A stretch of DNA of 64,000 nucleotides from assembly GCA_021805985.1 (NCBI GenBank), contig JAJZDN010000004.1, forward strand, positions 41,406 through 105,405. The letters are read 5' to 3'. The position numbers were made by a program, and so were the translations under genes. Shown here piece by piece: positions 1 through 9,236 of this stretch. Numbering within the stretch: the stretch's first letter is position 1; each line of letters starts with the position of its first letter. The DNA comes from Planctomycetota bacterium. GTDB taxonomy: Bacteria > Planctomycetota > Phycisphaerae > WQYP01. The notes under the pieces are model-generated. The model made no database searches and was not told where the DNA came from. It saw only the letters and a list, made by a program, of their open reading frames with translations.

Positions 1-478
1 CTAATTTTTGAATATCCAGCAGATCCTTGGGGCGGCCCGCAATGGTCTTCAGTTTCAGTAAATCAGACAGCGAGCAGATGGGTGCCGATACCCCGGCCGC
101 AATTTCAACGTACTTGGCACTTTGGAGGGCTTGGCGAACCCCCAGCGGATCTTCGACGAATACATCAATTTCTGTGCCGGGATGGTTGTCACTGAAGAGC
201 GAAAATACGGTCAGTTCTTTTTCGCGCGCCCAAAGTTCCCGTTTCGCGGAATCTGCTAACTCATCAATTGCCACCGGCGCACGGGGTTTGTAGCCCATCG
301 CCTTGAGCACGCGGACGGCATTTTTTACATTTGCACTGTCCAGGCCGATTAATAAATCAACATCGGCGGTGAATCTTACATATCCATGCGCCACTACCGC
401 TAACCCACCCACGACAAGATATTCTACCGCCGCAGCGTTTAGATTTCTGATAATCGTCGTTACGCTTTCGTAATGCAA
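1..478 (-). CDS. Nucleotidyltransferase-fold protein, AbiEii-like (3' end outside window)
   Basis: I read this frame directly from the minus strand. It opens with a TTG at 478 preceded by an AAAGG ribosome site about nine bases upstream, and an in-frame stop lies at 500-502. The frame stays open to the window edge, giving 159 codons. Near the N-terminus (about residues 20-40) is a VVGGLAVVAHG segment followed by a TADVDLLI stretch. That is the GG...DxD arrangement of minimal nucleotidyltransferases related to AbiEii toxins and to proteins often annotated as DUF6036. The likely role is NMP transfer, but the partner is unknown because the downstream gene lies outside the window. No antitoxin gene is visible upstream. 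The fold is fairly secure; the biological role is not. Confidence 0.6.
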   Translation of the reverse strand, partial: MHYESVTTIIRNLNAAAVEYLVVGGLAVVAHGYVRFTADVDLLIGLDSANVKNAVRVLKAMGYKPRAPVAIDELADSAKRELWAREKELTVFSLFSDNHPGTEIDVFVEDPLGVRQALQSAKYVEIAAGVSAPICSLSDLLKLKTIAGRPKDLLDIQKL

Positions 479-1214
479 TGTGCGGTACCTTTTGCTAGTT
501 CACTTCAATCATTCTACCAGTCGCAGTCCGGCGTGGAAATCCTCGTATCGTTCAAGTCCGCATAGCCAGTTGATGCGGCAGCGCGACGGTGGGTGCGGAA
601 CGCGCCAGGGCAGGTATCCGCATTCCAACACGGCGTGGGCTGGGCCGATCGTGCCGAGGGGGGGGAACCATCTCGTGATCAGAGTGCATCTCGATTTCAA
701 CTCAACGCTGCCGCATTGAGCTACGGGGCATTCCATGGTTCCGTGCGAAATGGGGTTGTGGGGAATATGCGGTGGCACGACCGACTGGCTGGGCCGATCG
801 TGCCGGGGGGGAACCATCTTGTGATCAGAGTGCATCTCGATTTCAACTCAACGCTGCCGCATTGAGCTACGGGGCATTCCATGGTTCCGTGCGAGATGGG
901 GTTGTGGGGTGCGGGGTGGCGGGGCGGGGCGGGGAGATCTTTGAAACGACTCTGCCAAGCTGGCAGAATATTTTTTTTGACAGGGCCGGTATCGCGAAAT
1001 ACCTGAATAATCCACGGCTGCCTATACTCGTTATAAATGCCTTAAAATAAATGACTTATGTTTTATTACGTAATTTAATTTGGCTGCGGCATGGCGATTG
1101 CTTCAGGGACTTCCAGCTAGGCTTGCGGTGGCTGTAGGCTGTTGGGGGCACCCCGGTAGGGTGCTAAACGGTTCTTTCATCAGCGCGCAAGCGGTAAGAA
1201 AAAGGATGTGTTCA
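479..1214. other. Gene-poor spacer upstream of dnaK with repeats
   Basis: No convincing gene is visible. The left half is a tandem duplication, listed separately. The right half (910-1214) is the dnaK leader. A TTGACA lies at 977-982, but the hexamer 17 bases downstream (TACCTG) is a poor -10, so I do not call a promoter. A 6-bp hairpin, GCACCC/GGGTGC, sits at 1148-1164 in the probable leader. No CIRCE (HrcA) operator is visible. The frame of dnaK is open back to 1080, but that sequence does not resemble DnaK. Confidence 0.6.
638..909. repeat. Imperfect tandem duplication, two ~125 bp copies
   Basis: Copies at 638-763 and 787-909 are nearly identical. Each runs from GGCTGGGCCGATCGTGCCG to ATGGGGTTGTGGGG, with small differences in a G-run and a few substitutions, and 23 bases separate them. 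Each copy contains the palindromic core CTCAACGCTGCCGCATTGAG (701-720 and 847-866), which recurs at 63172-63191. The frames open through this block arise from the duplication and are not treated as genes. Confidence 0.85.
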
Positions 1215-3143
1215 ATGGGTAAAGTCATTGGTATTGACCTTGGAACAACCAATTCAGTGGTTGCGGTCATGGAAGGTAATCAGCCCAAGGTGCTGGTCAA
1301 CGCGCAAGGCTCACGCCTCACGCCGTCGGTGGTCGGGTTTACGGACAAAGGGGAGCGGCTTGTCGGTCTGCCGGCCAAGCACCAGCAGGTGACCAATCCG
1401 CAGAACACCGTTTTCTCAATCAAACGATTCATGGGACGCCGCCATGGCGAAGTATCTTCCGAAGAGAAACTGGTTCCTTATACAGTCATCGGTGGTCCCG
1501 ATGAACTGGTAAAAGTTGAAGTGCGGGGCAAGACATACACGCCCCCGGAAATCTCGGCGATGATTCTCCAGGATTTGAAGAAGACCGCGGAAGATTATCT
1601 CGGCCAACCGGTTACTGATGCCATTATCACGGTACCGGCCTATTTTAATGATTCGCAACGTCTGGCCACAAAAGAGGCTGGCGAAATTGCCGGTCTGAAC
1701 GTCAAACGTGTCTTGCCTGAACCCACCGCCGCTGCATTGGCCTATGGTATGGATAAGAAGAAGGGTGGGAAAATATTTGTGTTCGATCTTGGTGGCGGCA
1801 CATTTGACGTGTCGGTGCTGGATGTTGGTGATGGCGTATTTGAAGTGCTGTCAATCAACGGTGACACGCATCTGGGCGGTGATGATTACGACCAGGTGCT
1901 GGTGGATCACATCGCGGAAGAATTTCGTAAGCAAAATGGCATTGATCTGCGTAAAGATCCCATGGCGCTTCAACGGCTCAAAGAATCAGCCGAGAAAGCC
2001 AAAATTGAGCTTTCCAGCAATATGGAAACCACCATTAATCTTCCCTTTATCACCGCGGATGCCAGCGGCCCCAAGCATCTGCAGATGGCCATTAATCGCA
2101 GTAAGTTTGAAGCCATTGTCAGCCACCTCACCGAACGCTGCCGCCAGCCGGTGCTTAAGGCCCTGGACGATGCCAAACTCGCCGCCAAGGATATTGATGA
2201 AGTGCTTCTGGTCGGCGGCTCAACGCGTATGCCGCGCGTGCAGCAGTTGGTCAAGGAAATCTTCGGCAAGGAAGGTAATAAGAGCGTCAACCCTGATGAA
2301 GCCGTGGCTCTCGGTGCTGCGGTGCAAGGCGGAATCACCACCGGCGAAGTCAAGGATATTCTGGTCCTGGATGTTACGCCGCTGTCCTTGGGTGTTGAAA
2401 CCTACGGCGGCGTGATGACCGTGCTGATTCCGCGTAATACCACGATTCCCACCAGCAAAGGTGAAACCTTCAGCACTGCAGCTGACAATCAGACCAGCGT
2501 GGAAATTCACGTCCTGCAAGGTGAACGTGAATTTGCCAAAGACAATCGGACGTTGGGCAAATTTACGCTCGGTGGAATTCCACCGGCCCCGCGCGGCGTA
2601 CCGCAAATTGAGGTGGCTTTTGATATTGATGTCAACGGCATTCTCAATGTGAAAGCCAAGGACAAAGCCACCGGCAAGGAAAGCAAGGTGGAAATCAAGG
2701 GCCACAGCGGTTTGTCCAAGGATGAAATCGAGCGCATGAAGAAAGAAGCTGAGGCCCACTCCGCTGAGGATAAGGCACGTCGCGAACTCGTTGATTTAAA
2801 GAACCGCGCCGAGGCTGTTACCCTGCAGGTGGAACGCGAATTGCAGGAGCACGGAAATAAGATCACTCCGCAGGAACGCGGCGATCTGGAATCCGCAGTG
2901 AATCAGTTGAAGGAAGTCACGAAGCAGGAAGATAAAGCCGCCATTGAAAAGGCCTTGGAAAACCTGAATCGTGCACGGATGAAACTAGGCGAAGCGGCCT
3001 ATAAGGCTGCCTCCGAAGCCGGGGCAGCGGGTGCTGCAGGTGCTGGGGCGGGCGAAGCTGCCACCGGAGCGGCACCCAATGCAGCGGCTGATCAGGGGAA
3101 AAAGCCCGACGATGTCATTGACGCGGAATACGAGGTCAAGTAA
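1215..3143 (+). CDS. dnaK: Chaperone DnaK (Hsp70)
   Basis: This is a 642-residue Hsp70 that binds and releases unfolded proteins in an ATP cycle with DnaJ and GrpE in the cytoplasm. The N-terminal phosphate-1 motif IDLGTTNS is at residues 6-13. The middle of the ATPase domain has [10 protein letters not shown] and [12 protein letters not shown] linker and substrate domain follow, then a flexible Ala/Gly-rich tail and the typical acidic end DAEYEVK. I chose the ATG at 1215 because AAAGG lies nine bases upstream and the protein then starts [12 protein letters not shown] as in the family. An in-frame ATG at 1206 overlaps that ribosome site. dnaJ and grpE are not adjacent, so the gene appears monocistronic with its own terminator. 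Confidence 0.98.
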   Translation: MGKVIGIDLGTTNSVVAVMEGNQPKVLVNAQGSRLTPSVVGFTDKGERLVGLPAKHQQVTNPQNTVFSIKRFMGRRHGEVSSEEKLVPYTVIGGPDELVKVEVRGKTYTPPEISAMILQDLKKTAEDYLGQPVTDAIITVPAYFNDSQRLATKEAGEIAGLNVKRVLPEPTAAALAYGMDKKKGGKIFVFDLGGGTFDVSVLDVGDGVFEVLSINGDTHLGGDDYDQVLVDHIAEEFRKQNGIDLRKDPMALQRLKESAEKAKIELSSNMETTINLPFITADASGPKHLQMAINRSKFEAIVSHLTERCRQPVLKALDDAKLAAKDIDEVLLVGGSTRMPRVQQLVKEIFGKEGNKSVNPDEAVALGAAVQGGITTGEVKDILVLDVTPLSLGVETYGGVMTVLIPRNTTIPTSKGETFSTAADNQTSVEIHVLQGEREFAKDNRTLGKFTLGGIPPAPRGVPQIEVAFDIDVNGILNVKAKDKATGKESKVEIKGHSGLSKDEIERMKKEAEAHSAEDKARRELVDLKNRAEAVTLQVERELQEHGNKITPQERGDLESAVNQLKEVTKQEDKAAIEKALENLNRARMKLGEAAYKAASEAGAAGAAGAGAGEAATGAAPNAAADQGKKPDDVIDAEYEVK

Positions 3144-3210
3144 CGCCGGAACATCGTTTGCCATCCCTTCCCAATGGCAGTGGGGCACTATCACCGCCTG
3201 AAAAATTCAA

Positions 3211-3244
3211 GGGGCCGAAGACATGTTCTTCGGCCCCTTTTTTT
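3211..3244 (+). terminator. Rho-independent terminator of dnaK
   Basis: A perfect 11-bp stem (GGGGCCGAAGA at 3211-3221 with TCTTCGGCCCC at 3227-3237) encloses a 5-base loop and is followed by seven Ts (3238-3244). It lies 68 bases after the dnaK stop. It also faces the end of the convergent glycosidase gene, but the reverse direction has only a weak A-rich upstream flank. Confidence 0.93.
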
Positions 3245-3277
3245 AACGAATTGATTTATTTCCTGTGGTGAAATGCA

Positions 3278-5536
3278 TCAGCGATATGTGGCATGGTGCA
3301 CTGTACGCGGGTCATATACCACCATGCACGCATCCTCAACGTGTCCGCCACTGTGATGTCCTATGGCACGGATATGGTTTTGGCCTTCCTTAAGCTCCGT
3401 CTCAGGCCAGACAAATACCCCATTCACGCTTTTCTGTGTGCCCAGGGACCGGCCATTAAGCGACAATTCTACGCTCTGGCAATTCGCGTAGACTTTCAGG
3501 ATCGCGTTTTTATCAGGGCGGCAATTAAATCGCCGGTCCGTGATATAAACAAAAGGCTCTTTGGTCCATTGGGCTTTATAAAAATAGTAGGCATCTTTAC
3601 GGGTTTTTCGGTCGCGCGTCACCAGACCTTTATCATTTTTTCCGGGATGATCGCCCTCATGCCGAGACGAAGATGCAAAATCGAACATGACCCATAGAAA
3701 CGTGCCCCACAGCCACGGACGATCTTTGATGGCCGCCCAGGCGTGTTCGTGCAGGAGGGCCTGATATTCTTCGGGGTGCCAATACGCACCGGGGTTAGGC
3801 TGGTTCACATGTGATTCATGCTGGAAAATACTGGCGCCGGCTCCATATTCACTCATGCCAATACATCGACCGGGAGCTTTGGCCTCCACCACTTTGCGAA
3901 TACTGTCTAAAATTCCGGGAAAGTCCGTCATTTTCCCGCCGTACCAGCCCGGATAGCGGTTGAACGCGATGATATCGGTAATATAGCCAATGTGGTTGTC
4001 CTGAGACTGATCATCCGCTGCGGTGGTGGGGCGCGTGGGGTCGAGTTTTTTTGCCTCGGCGTTAATTTTCTTGACCAGGTCATAGCCAAGATTTCCCTGC
4101 CCGTTATTGCCCAGTTCGTTATACATGCTCCAGAAACAGACGGACGGATGATTAAAATTCTGTTTGATTAGTTCGCGCACCTGCTGGATCTGATTGTTGT
4201 CAAATTCTTCATTATGCGCTACCCCATTGACCAGGCCGTCTTCCGTCCAGACCACAATGCCCAATTTATCCGCGGCATCATACGATGCCTGGGCATGCTG
4301 ATAATGTGCCATGCGCACGCAGGTGGCACCAATTTCATAAATGAGGTCCAAATCCTGGCGATAATCCGCATCGCTTACCGCGCGGCCCTTATTGGGTCGG
4401 TCCTGATGCGTACAGACACCCCGTAATGGATAGGATTTTCCGTTCAGAAAAAAGCCCTTGTCGGGATCAATATGAAAAAAGCGGAGGCCCAGCGGTTGCG
4501 TTACGCAATCGGTGCGTGTGCTCCCGTCAAAAATCTCTACCGCCGCCTGATACAGATACGGGTCTTCCCGGCCATGCCAGAGATGCGGATCCGGCAGGGT
4601 AATATTCTGCACGCATGGTACGGTTTGGCCTGCCGGTACGACATGTGCGGTTGAAGCGGTCAGTACCACCTTTCCGGAATGATCAGTAATACTGTATCCC
4701 ACGCCTGCGGTTTTTTCTTCCGAAGACGCATTGCTTAGCAGCGTGGTAATTTCCAGTTCCGCCTTCTCCGGCGTGATATTCACCTGTTTGATGTAAACGC
4801 CCGGCCCGCCGTCGTCCATCGGACTGATACTTAGGGCGTCCAGCACCAGCAGCCGAACGTGGCGGTATAATCCGCCATCCAGATTAAAATCTCCGTTCAA
4901 GGGGGCAATGTGATTATTGTCGGCGTTATCCACGCGTACTGCGATGAGGTTTTTTCCCGTCCGGTTGATAAACTTGGTTATATCTACACAAAAACCGGCG
5001 AATAGCCCGATGTGGCTGCCCGCCCGGTGGCCGTTGCAGTAGACCTCTGTGGTGATACCGGCCCCTTCAAAATATAGGAAGATCTGTTTGCCCGGACCCT
5101 TGGCTGCTTGCGGCAGGGTTAGGTCCTTGCGATACCAGGCCGGTCCCCGGTAATACGGCGCACCGGTCTGTGCATCCAATCCGTTATAGGTATGTGGCAA
5201 CTCCACGGTCGTCCAAGAGGCGTCGTTTAGAGCAGGCTCTTGCGCACCTGGGAAGCCTTGCTTAAGGAACTTCCACGTCTGATCAATCCGAATATCCGTT
5301 CGGGTGGCAGTTGAATCGCCCATGCGGCTGGTCCGGGCAGCAGTCCCCGCGGCAGCCATGCCGTGGGTATTACAACCCGCGAGAGTACTGGTTGCCACCA
5401 TGGCCAAGGCACCGAACTTTATGATATCGCGCCGTGAGGGCATAAGCGCATCCTGGGAGGCAGGTTGTTGTGTTGGCTGCCCTGGATGGTTAACGATGGC
5501 TGGGGTTGCGGGGGTGCTCACTGAATCCTGCGTCAT
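3278..5536 (-). CDS. Exported glycoside hydrolase family 2 (beta-galactosidase-like)
   Basis: This 752-residue protein has the GH2 order: a jelly-roll sugar-binding domain (about 85-235), an Ig-like domain (about 240-350) and a TIM barrel (about 355-660). The acid/base is expected at E474 in the motif SMYNELGNN and the nucleophile at E563 in GMSEYG. The N-terminus is unusual. A ~33-residue hydrophilic lead precedes SRRDIIKF, a twin-arginine-like signal (R35-R36). A hydrophobic stretch then ends in TLAGC, a lipobox with C55. This suggests Tat export and lipid anchoring. The start at 5536 has AAAGGTGG just upstream; M32 is an alternative. The likely substrate is a beta-galactoside or related plant or algal sugar, which cannot be fixed from sequence. 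It stands alone, convergent with dnaK. Confidence 0.88.
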   Translation of the reverse strand: MTQDSVSTPATPAIVNHPGQPTQQPASQDALMPSRRDIIKFGALAMVATSTLAGCNTHGMAAAGTAARTSRMGDSTATRTDIRIDQTWKFLKQGFPGAQEPALNDASWTTVELPHTYNGLDAQTGAPYYRGPAWYRKDLTLPQAAKGPGKQIFLYFEGAGITTEVYCNGHRAGSHIGLFAGFCVDITKFINRTGKNLIAVRVDNADNNHIAPLNGDFNLDGGLYRHVRLLVLDALSISPMDDGGPGVYIKQVNITPEKAELEITTLLSNASSEEKTAGVGYSITDHSGKVVLTASTAHVVPAGQTVPCVQNITLPDPHLWHGREDPYLYQAAVEIFDGSTRTDCVTQPLGLRFFHIDPDKGFFLNGKSYPLRGVCTHQDRPNKGRAVSDADYRQDLDLIYEIGATCVRMAHYQHAQASYDAADKLGIVVWTEDGLVNGVAHNEEFDNNQIQQVRELIKQNFNHPSVCFWSMYNELGNNGQGNLGYDLVKKINAEAKKLDPTRPTTAADDQSQDNHIGYITDIIAFNRYPGWYGGKMTDFPGILDSIRKVVEAKAPGRCIGMSEYGAGASIFQHESHVNQPNPGAYWHPEEYQALLHEHAWAAIKDRPWLWGTFLWVMFDFASSSRHEGDHPGKNDKGLVTRDRKTRKDAYYFYKAQWTKEPFVYITDRRFNCRPDKNAILKVYANCQSVELSLNGRSLGTQKSVNGVFVWPETELKEGQNHIRAIGHHSGGHVEDACMVVYDPRTVHHATYR

Positions 5537-5667
5537 GTTTCCACCTTTCAGTTAGGACCGGCTTGGAAAGGCGAATCATAATCGGCGCGACGCATTTGTT
5601 CAAAACGGAGGCAATATTTTTGCGGCGTATGGGACAACATAATTTGACATCTAAACCTGTCTAAACC

Positions 5668-5696
5668 TTGAAGTCCGATTTTACGAACCCTATACT
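5668..5696 (+). promoter_or_regulatory. Sigma-70-type promoter for cydAB
   Basis: TTGAAG (5668-5673), a 17-base spacer and TATACT (5691-5696) make a strong vegetative promoter match about 95 bases upstream of cydA. The -35 overlaps the second half of a 10-bp-period direct repeat (CTAAACCT at 5651-5658 and 5661-5668), a possible operator. Confidence 0.65.
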
Positions 5697-5740
5697 ATGG
5701 GTCAAGGGCGGCAACAGGATAAAATCGCGCACGGGGCGGT

Positions 5741-5760
5741 ATTAGACCAAATTAGACCAA
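5741..5760. repeat. Tandem 10-bp repeat in the cydA leader
   Basis: ATTAGACCAA occurs twice in perfect tandem (5741-5750 and 5751-5760), 31 bases before the cydA start and downstream of the predicted promoter. One-turn spacing is typical of a site where a protein binds one DNA face, or this may affect leader RNA. The function is inferred only. Confidence 0.5.
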
Positions 5761-5791
5761 TGTCGCATCCCAGATTGGGGCCGGAGTAATA

Positions 5792-7168
5792 ATGATGAAT
5801 ACACTGATGCTGTCACGCATCCAATTTGGTTTAACCATTTCGTTTCATTATTTGTTTCCACCGCTAAGTATTGGTCTGGCGTTGATGATGGTACTGATGG
5901 AGGGGATGTACCTGAAAACCGGCGATAAAAAATGGGAGCAGATGACACGCTTCTGGACGGGCCTGTTTGCCCTGACCTTTGGATTGGGCGTCGCGACCGG
6001 GATTGTCATGGAGTTTCAATTCGGCACCAACTGGGCCAATTATTCAAGATTTGTGGGGGATGTATTCGGCGCACCCCTGGCGTCTGAGGGGATATTCGCG
6101 TTTTTCCTTGAATCGGGATTTTTATCAGTCCTGCTTTTTGGTTGGAATCGGGTCGGGCCCAAGACGCACTTTTTAGCGACAGTTATGGTCAGCCTGGGTT
6201 CCATTTTCAGCGCGGTATGGATTCTCATCGCCAATTCGTGGATGCAAACCCCGCGGGGCTTTCATATCGTGCTCCATGATGGGGTGGCACGCGCCCAGAT
6301 TGTGAGCTTTGAGCAGGTGGTGTTTAATCCATCCACGCTGGATCGACTGGGCCATGTGCTGTTGGGGGCGTTTCTCTCCGGTGCCTTTCTGGTTTTAAGT
6401 GTGGGGGCATATTATGTGCTGCGTAAGCGGCATGGAGATTTTGGCCAGCGCTGTGTAAAACTTGCCTTGATCATGGCCATGGTTTGCGCTCTGCTGCAAC
6501 TGGTATCCGGTGATTTTAATGCCAAAATGATTGGCAAATATCAGCCCGCCAAACTGGCGGCGTTTGAGGGGCATTTTCCGGCACATGCACCGGCGGGAAT
6601 GAGTATTTTTGGCTGGGTTAATGCGGCCAAGCAAAAGGTATATGGCCCCAGAATTCCGGGTATGCTTAGCTGGTTGCTTTATTACAATACCAAGGCGAAA
6701 GTGACTGGATTGGACGCCTTTAAGCCAGCGTTGCGCCCTCCCGTAAACCCGGTGTTTCAGTCGTATCATGCGATGGTGGCAATCGGCATGGGGCTGATTT
6801 TTGTCAGTCTGTTGGGGGTATTCTTCTGGTGGCGCGGAACATTATTTCAACAGCGCTGGCTGTTATGGGTATTTGTGTTCTCGGTGCTTGGCCCGGAAAT
6901 GGCCAATGAACTGGGGTGGTTTTCCGCGGAGGTCGGCAGGCAACCATGGATTGTTTACAACGTCATGCTGACATCGCAGGGCGTTTCGCCGCATCTGGCC
7001 GCCGGGGATGTGCTAGGGTCCATTATTATGTTTGGTGTCATCTACCTGCTGCTGGGCATGTTGTTCGTATTTTTAATGAATCGAAAAATCCAACAGGGAC
7101 CGGCGGAACTTCCGGTTGAACTCTCGCCACCGGAGGTCGCTAAGGCTCATGGGCGGCTGGATGCGTAG
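5792..7168 (+). CDS. cydA: Cytochrome bd ubiquinol oxidase subunit I
   Basis: This 458-residue inner-membrane protein carries the haems of the bd-type quinol oxidase, which reduces oxygen to water at low oxygen tension. H19 in SFHYLFPPLSIG matches the haem-ligating histidine of the E. coli protein in position. The quinol-loop pair is present in KLAAFE, and the conserved GRQPW is found toward the end. The protein is shorter than the ~520-residue long-Q-loop form, so it belongs to the short-loop type. The start has GGAG upstream, with two tandem ATGs at 5792 and 5795. It forms an operon with cydB, 63 bases downstream. No CydX-like small frame or cydCD genes are seen here. Confidence 0.95.
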   Translation: MMNTLMLSRIQFGLTISFHYLFPPLSIGLALMMVLMEGMYLKTGDKKWEQMTRFWTGLFALTFGLGVATGIVMEFQFGTNWANYSRFVGDVFGAPLASEGIFAFFLESGFLSVLLFGWNRVGPKTHFLATVMVSLGSIFSAVWILIANSWMQTPRGFHIVLHDGVARAQIVSFEQVVFNPSTLDRLGHVLLGAFLSGAFLVLSVGAYYVLRKRHGDFGQRCVKLALIMAMVCALLQLVSGDFNAKMIGKYQPAKLAAFEGHFPAHAPAGMSIFGWVNAAKQKVYGPRIPGMLSWLLYYNTKAKVTGLDAFKPALRPPVNPVFQSYHAMVAIGMGLIFVSLLGVFFWWRGTLFQQRWLLWVFVFSVLGPEMANELGWFSAEVGRQPWIVYNVMLTSQGVSPHLAAGDVLGSIIMFGVIYLLLGMLFVFLMNRKIQQGPAELPVELSPPEVAKAHGRLDA

Positions 7169-7231
7169 AACTGAACTTCCGCTGGGTCGCGCGATGGGCT
7201 GCCTTCGTAAATTAAAAAAGGAATCTAAGCA

Positions 7232-8254
7232 ATGTATTCCGAACTTCAAGTCGTGTGGTTTGTTTTGGTAGGGATTTTATTTGGCGGCTATGCGATCCTC
7301 GACGGCTTTGACTTTGGCGTGGGAATGCTGCTTTTGCTGGCGCGCGATGATGGCGAACGCCGCCTACTGTTGAATTCCATCGGGCCAGTGTGGGACGGCA
7401 ATGAAGTCTGGCTGATTACGGGGGGAGGGGCCTTATTTGCAGCGTTTCCCAATGCGTACGCGACGTTATTTTCCGGCTTTTACCTGATTTTTATGGCACT
7501 GTTAGCGGCCCTGATTTTTCGTGGGGTTTCCATTGAATTTCGGTCCAAGGAGCCGATGGGGTGGTGGCGATCGCTGTGGGATATTAATTTTTTTATCGGC
7601 AGCGTTCTGATCGCATTTTTGCTGGGGGCGTTTGCGGGCAACCTGGCCTACGGGGTAGCCCTGGACGCACATGGTAACTATATCGGTGGATTCTGGGCGT
7701 TGCTAAACCCCTATGCCTTGTTGGTGGGGCTAACGGCGGTGGCATTGTTTCTCATGCACGGTTCGATATATCTGGTAATGAAGACAGAAGGTGCTCTGCA
7801 TGACCGAGTCCGCGGATGGGTAAATAATGCGATTATTTTTTTCATCATGTGCAGCGCAACTACGACCATGGCGACACTCCTTTACGACCGGCATCTGACT
7901 GTTGAAATACGTAAACACCCGATATTTTTTGTGGTGGCCTTGGTCAACATGCTGGCTATAGCAAATATTCCACGGGAGATATTTCACAAACGGGATTTTC
8001 GGGCGTTTCTTTCAAGCTGTGTATCGATCATCGCATTGTTGTCGTTACTGGCGATCGGGCTGTTTCCAAATATTGTTTATGCGCGAAACAACCCGGCCAA
8101 CAGTTTGACGATATCCAATGCCTCTTCGTCGAGTTATACTTTGAAAATCATGCTGATCATCGCATTTATCGGCATGCCCATTGTCATCACCTACACGACG
8201 TATGTGTACTGGGTGTTCCGCCATAAAACCCACTTGGGCGACCATAGTTATTAA
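7232..8254 (+). CDS. cydB: Cytochrome bd ubiquinol oxidase subunit II
   Basis: This 340-residue multi-pass membrane protein is the partner of CydA. The typical start region ILDGFDFGVGML is at about residues 22-33, and GPVWDGNEVWLI, a family hallmark, follows near residues 52-63. A ribosome site AAGGAA lies eight bases upstream of the ATG. The gene is followed by a strong terminator, so cydAB appears to be a two-gene transcription unit. Confidence 0.95.
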   Translation: MYSELQVVWFVLVGILFGGYAILDGFDFGVGMLLLLARDDGERRLLLNSIGPVWDGNEVWLITGGGALFAAFPNAYATLFSGFYLIFMALLAALIFRGVSIEFRSKEPMGWWRSLWDINFFIGSVLIAFLLGAFAGNLAYGVALDAHGNYIGGFWALLNPYALLVGLTAVALFLMHGSIYLVMKTEGALHDRVRGWVNNAIIFFIMCSATTTMATLLYDRHLTVEIRKHPIFFVVALVNMLAIANIPREIFHKRDFRAFLSSCVSIIALLSLLAIGLFPNIVYARNNPANSLTISNASSSSYTLKIMLIIAFIGMPIVITYTTYVYWVFRHKTHLGDHSY

Positions 8255-8259
8255 ACCAA

Positions 8260-8292
8260 TGTCCTGGAGGTGTAAATCCGGGCATTTTTTTT
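8260..8292 (+). terminator. Terminator of the cydAB operon
   Basis: The segment TGTCCTGGA (8260-8268) pairs with TCCGGGCA (8277-8284), with one bulged base and one G-T wobble, around an eight-base loop. Eight Ts follow (8285-8292). It begins six bases after the cydB stop. Confidence 0.75.
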
Positions 8293-8407
8293 CTTGATTT
8301 TCGAATCTGCGCCGCTAATAATCGAACAGGGGCTTGAAATACAATCCCCTGTGACAGTTGTGTGGACTGTCCGCTTATCAGAAACCTCCAAAGAAAGGAA
8401 TCCTATC

Positions 8408-8737
8408 ATGCAAGAAACACTTACCACCCCGGAAAACCAAGACGGAGCCGCGGACATGAGCCGTCACAATGAGGAATTGGGCCGCAAGTACTCCAACGCC
8501 AAAGGTGCCGTGGGCGATCTCGCTGGCGAAGTCGGCAGCACGGTAAAAGATCGGGCCGGCGCCATGCAAACTCAAGCCGCAGAGTGGGCCAAGGAAAAAG
8601 CCAATCGACTCAAGGAACAGGCAGCCGATTCGCAGGCAGCGATCATTAGTACGGTTCGCCGCCATCCGCTGCAGTCGCTGGCAATCGCTGCCGGAGCTGG
8701 ATTGCTTCTCGGATTGTTGCTCCATCGGGGCGACTAA
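8408..8737 (+). CDS. DUF883/ElaB-YqjD-like membrane protein
   Basis: This 109-residue protein has a long amphipathic, probably coiled-coil middle rich in Ala, Lys and Glu (about 25-85). It ends with one transmembrane helix and a GLLLGLLLHRGD-type tail, as in the ElaB/YqjD/DUF883 family. Those proteins are tail-anchored and, in E. coli, associate with stationary-phase ribosomes. The start at 8408 has AAAGGAA about seven bases upstream. It heads a three-gene cassette with the next two membrane proteins, mirroring the yqjD-yqjE-yqjK arrangement. The role in this organism is inferred to be envelope or stress related. Confidence 0.8.
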   Translation: MQETLTTPENQDGAADMSRHNEELGRKYSNAKGAVGDLAGEVGSTVKDRAGAMQTQAAEWAKEKANRLKEQAADSQAAIISTVRRHPLQSLAIAAGAGLLLGLLLHRGD

Positions 8738-8819
8738 CAAGGCAACAGGCTCCCGAATGTTACGGTATACTGCCATCGGGCACGCGCGTGTGTCAGATTA
8801 CCTTTGAGGAGTTTCGCTT

Positions 8820-9236
8820 ATGGTTGCGAAGACCGCGGAAAATCACTCCACCGAGCCGGTGAAACCGCCGAATACGGGTGCCAGCCAAAGTTACGGTGGG
8901 CGAATTGGTCGCGGGTTGCTCGATGTTATCGAACTCGAAGTGCAGATCATTACCCTGCGACTGCTGTTGGCCATGCGCGACGCCATGGTACGGGCCTGCC
9001 TTGCAGCGGCGGCAATTGTCCTGGCGATTGCCGGATTAGTCTTTCTGGAAATTGCAGTCTTCCATGCCTTGGAGCGGCTCATGTCCGTCTCCTGGGTATT
9101 TGTAATTTTTGCTGGGGCTCATTTTCTTCTCGCAGGGGTCGCCGTTTTTCTGGCTTTTCGTCCGATTAAAGCAGGGCGCAGCGGCAAGCCTGTCATGGGA
9201 AGTTCACCGGCTAAACATGGAGATCAGGGATTATGA
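8820..9236 (+). CDS. Phage-holin-family / YqjE-like (DUF1469) membrane protein
   Basis: This 138-residue protein has a hydrophilic N-terminus followed by two long hydrophobic helices (about 58-82 and 89-113), the architecture of DUF1469/YqjE. GAGGAG lies nine bases upstream of the start. It overlaps the next gene by four bases (ATGA), which suggests translational coupling. The holin name reflects family similarity only; no lysis genes are nearby. Confidence 0.75.
   Translation: MVAKTAENHSTEPVKPPNTGASQSYGGRIGRGLLDVIELEVQIITLRLLLAMRDAMVRACLAAAAIVLAIAGLVFLEIAVFHALERLMSVSWVFVIFAGAHFLLAGVAVFLAFRPIKAGRSGKPVMGSSPAKHGDQGL

Noticed and set aside
480..1050. Overlapping open frames of 79-108 codons on both strands
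   Set aside because: They are created by the tandem duplication; there is no ribosome site or family similarity and the same residues recur from the repeat.
910..1214. Possible CIRCE element before dnaK
   Set aside because: No TTAGCACTC-N9-GAGTGCTAA arrangement; only an isolated GTGCTAA is present.
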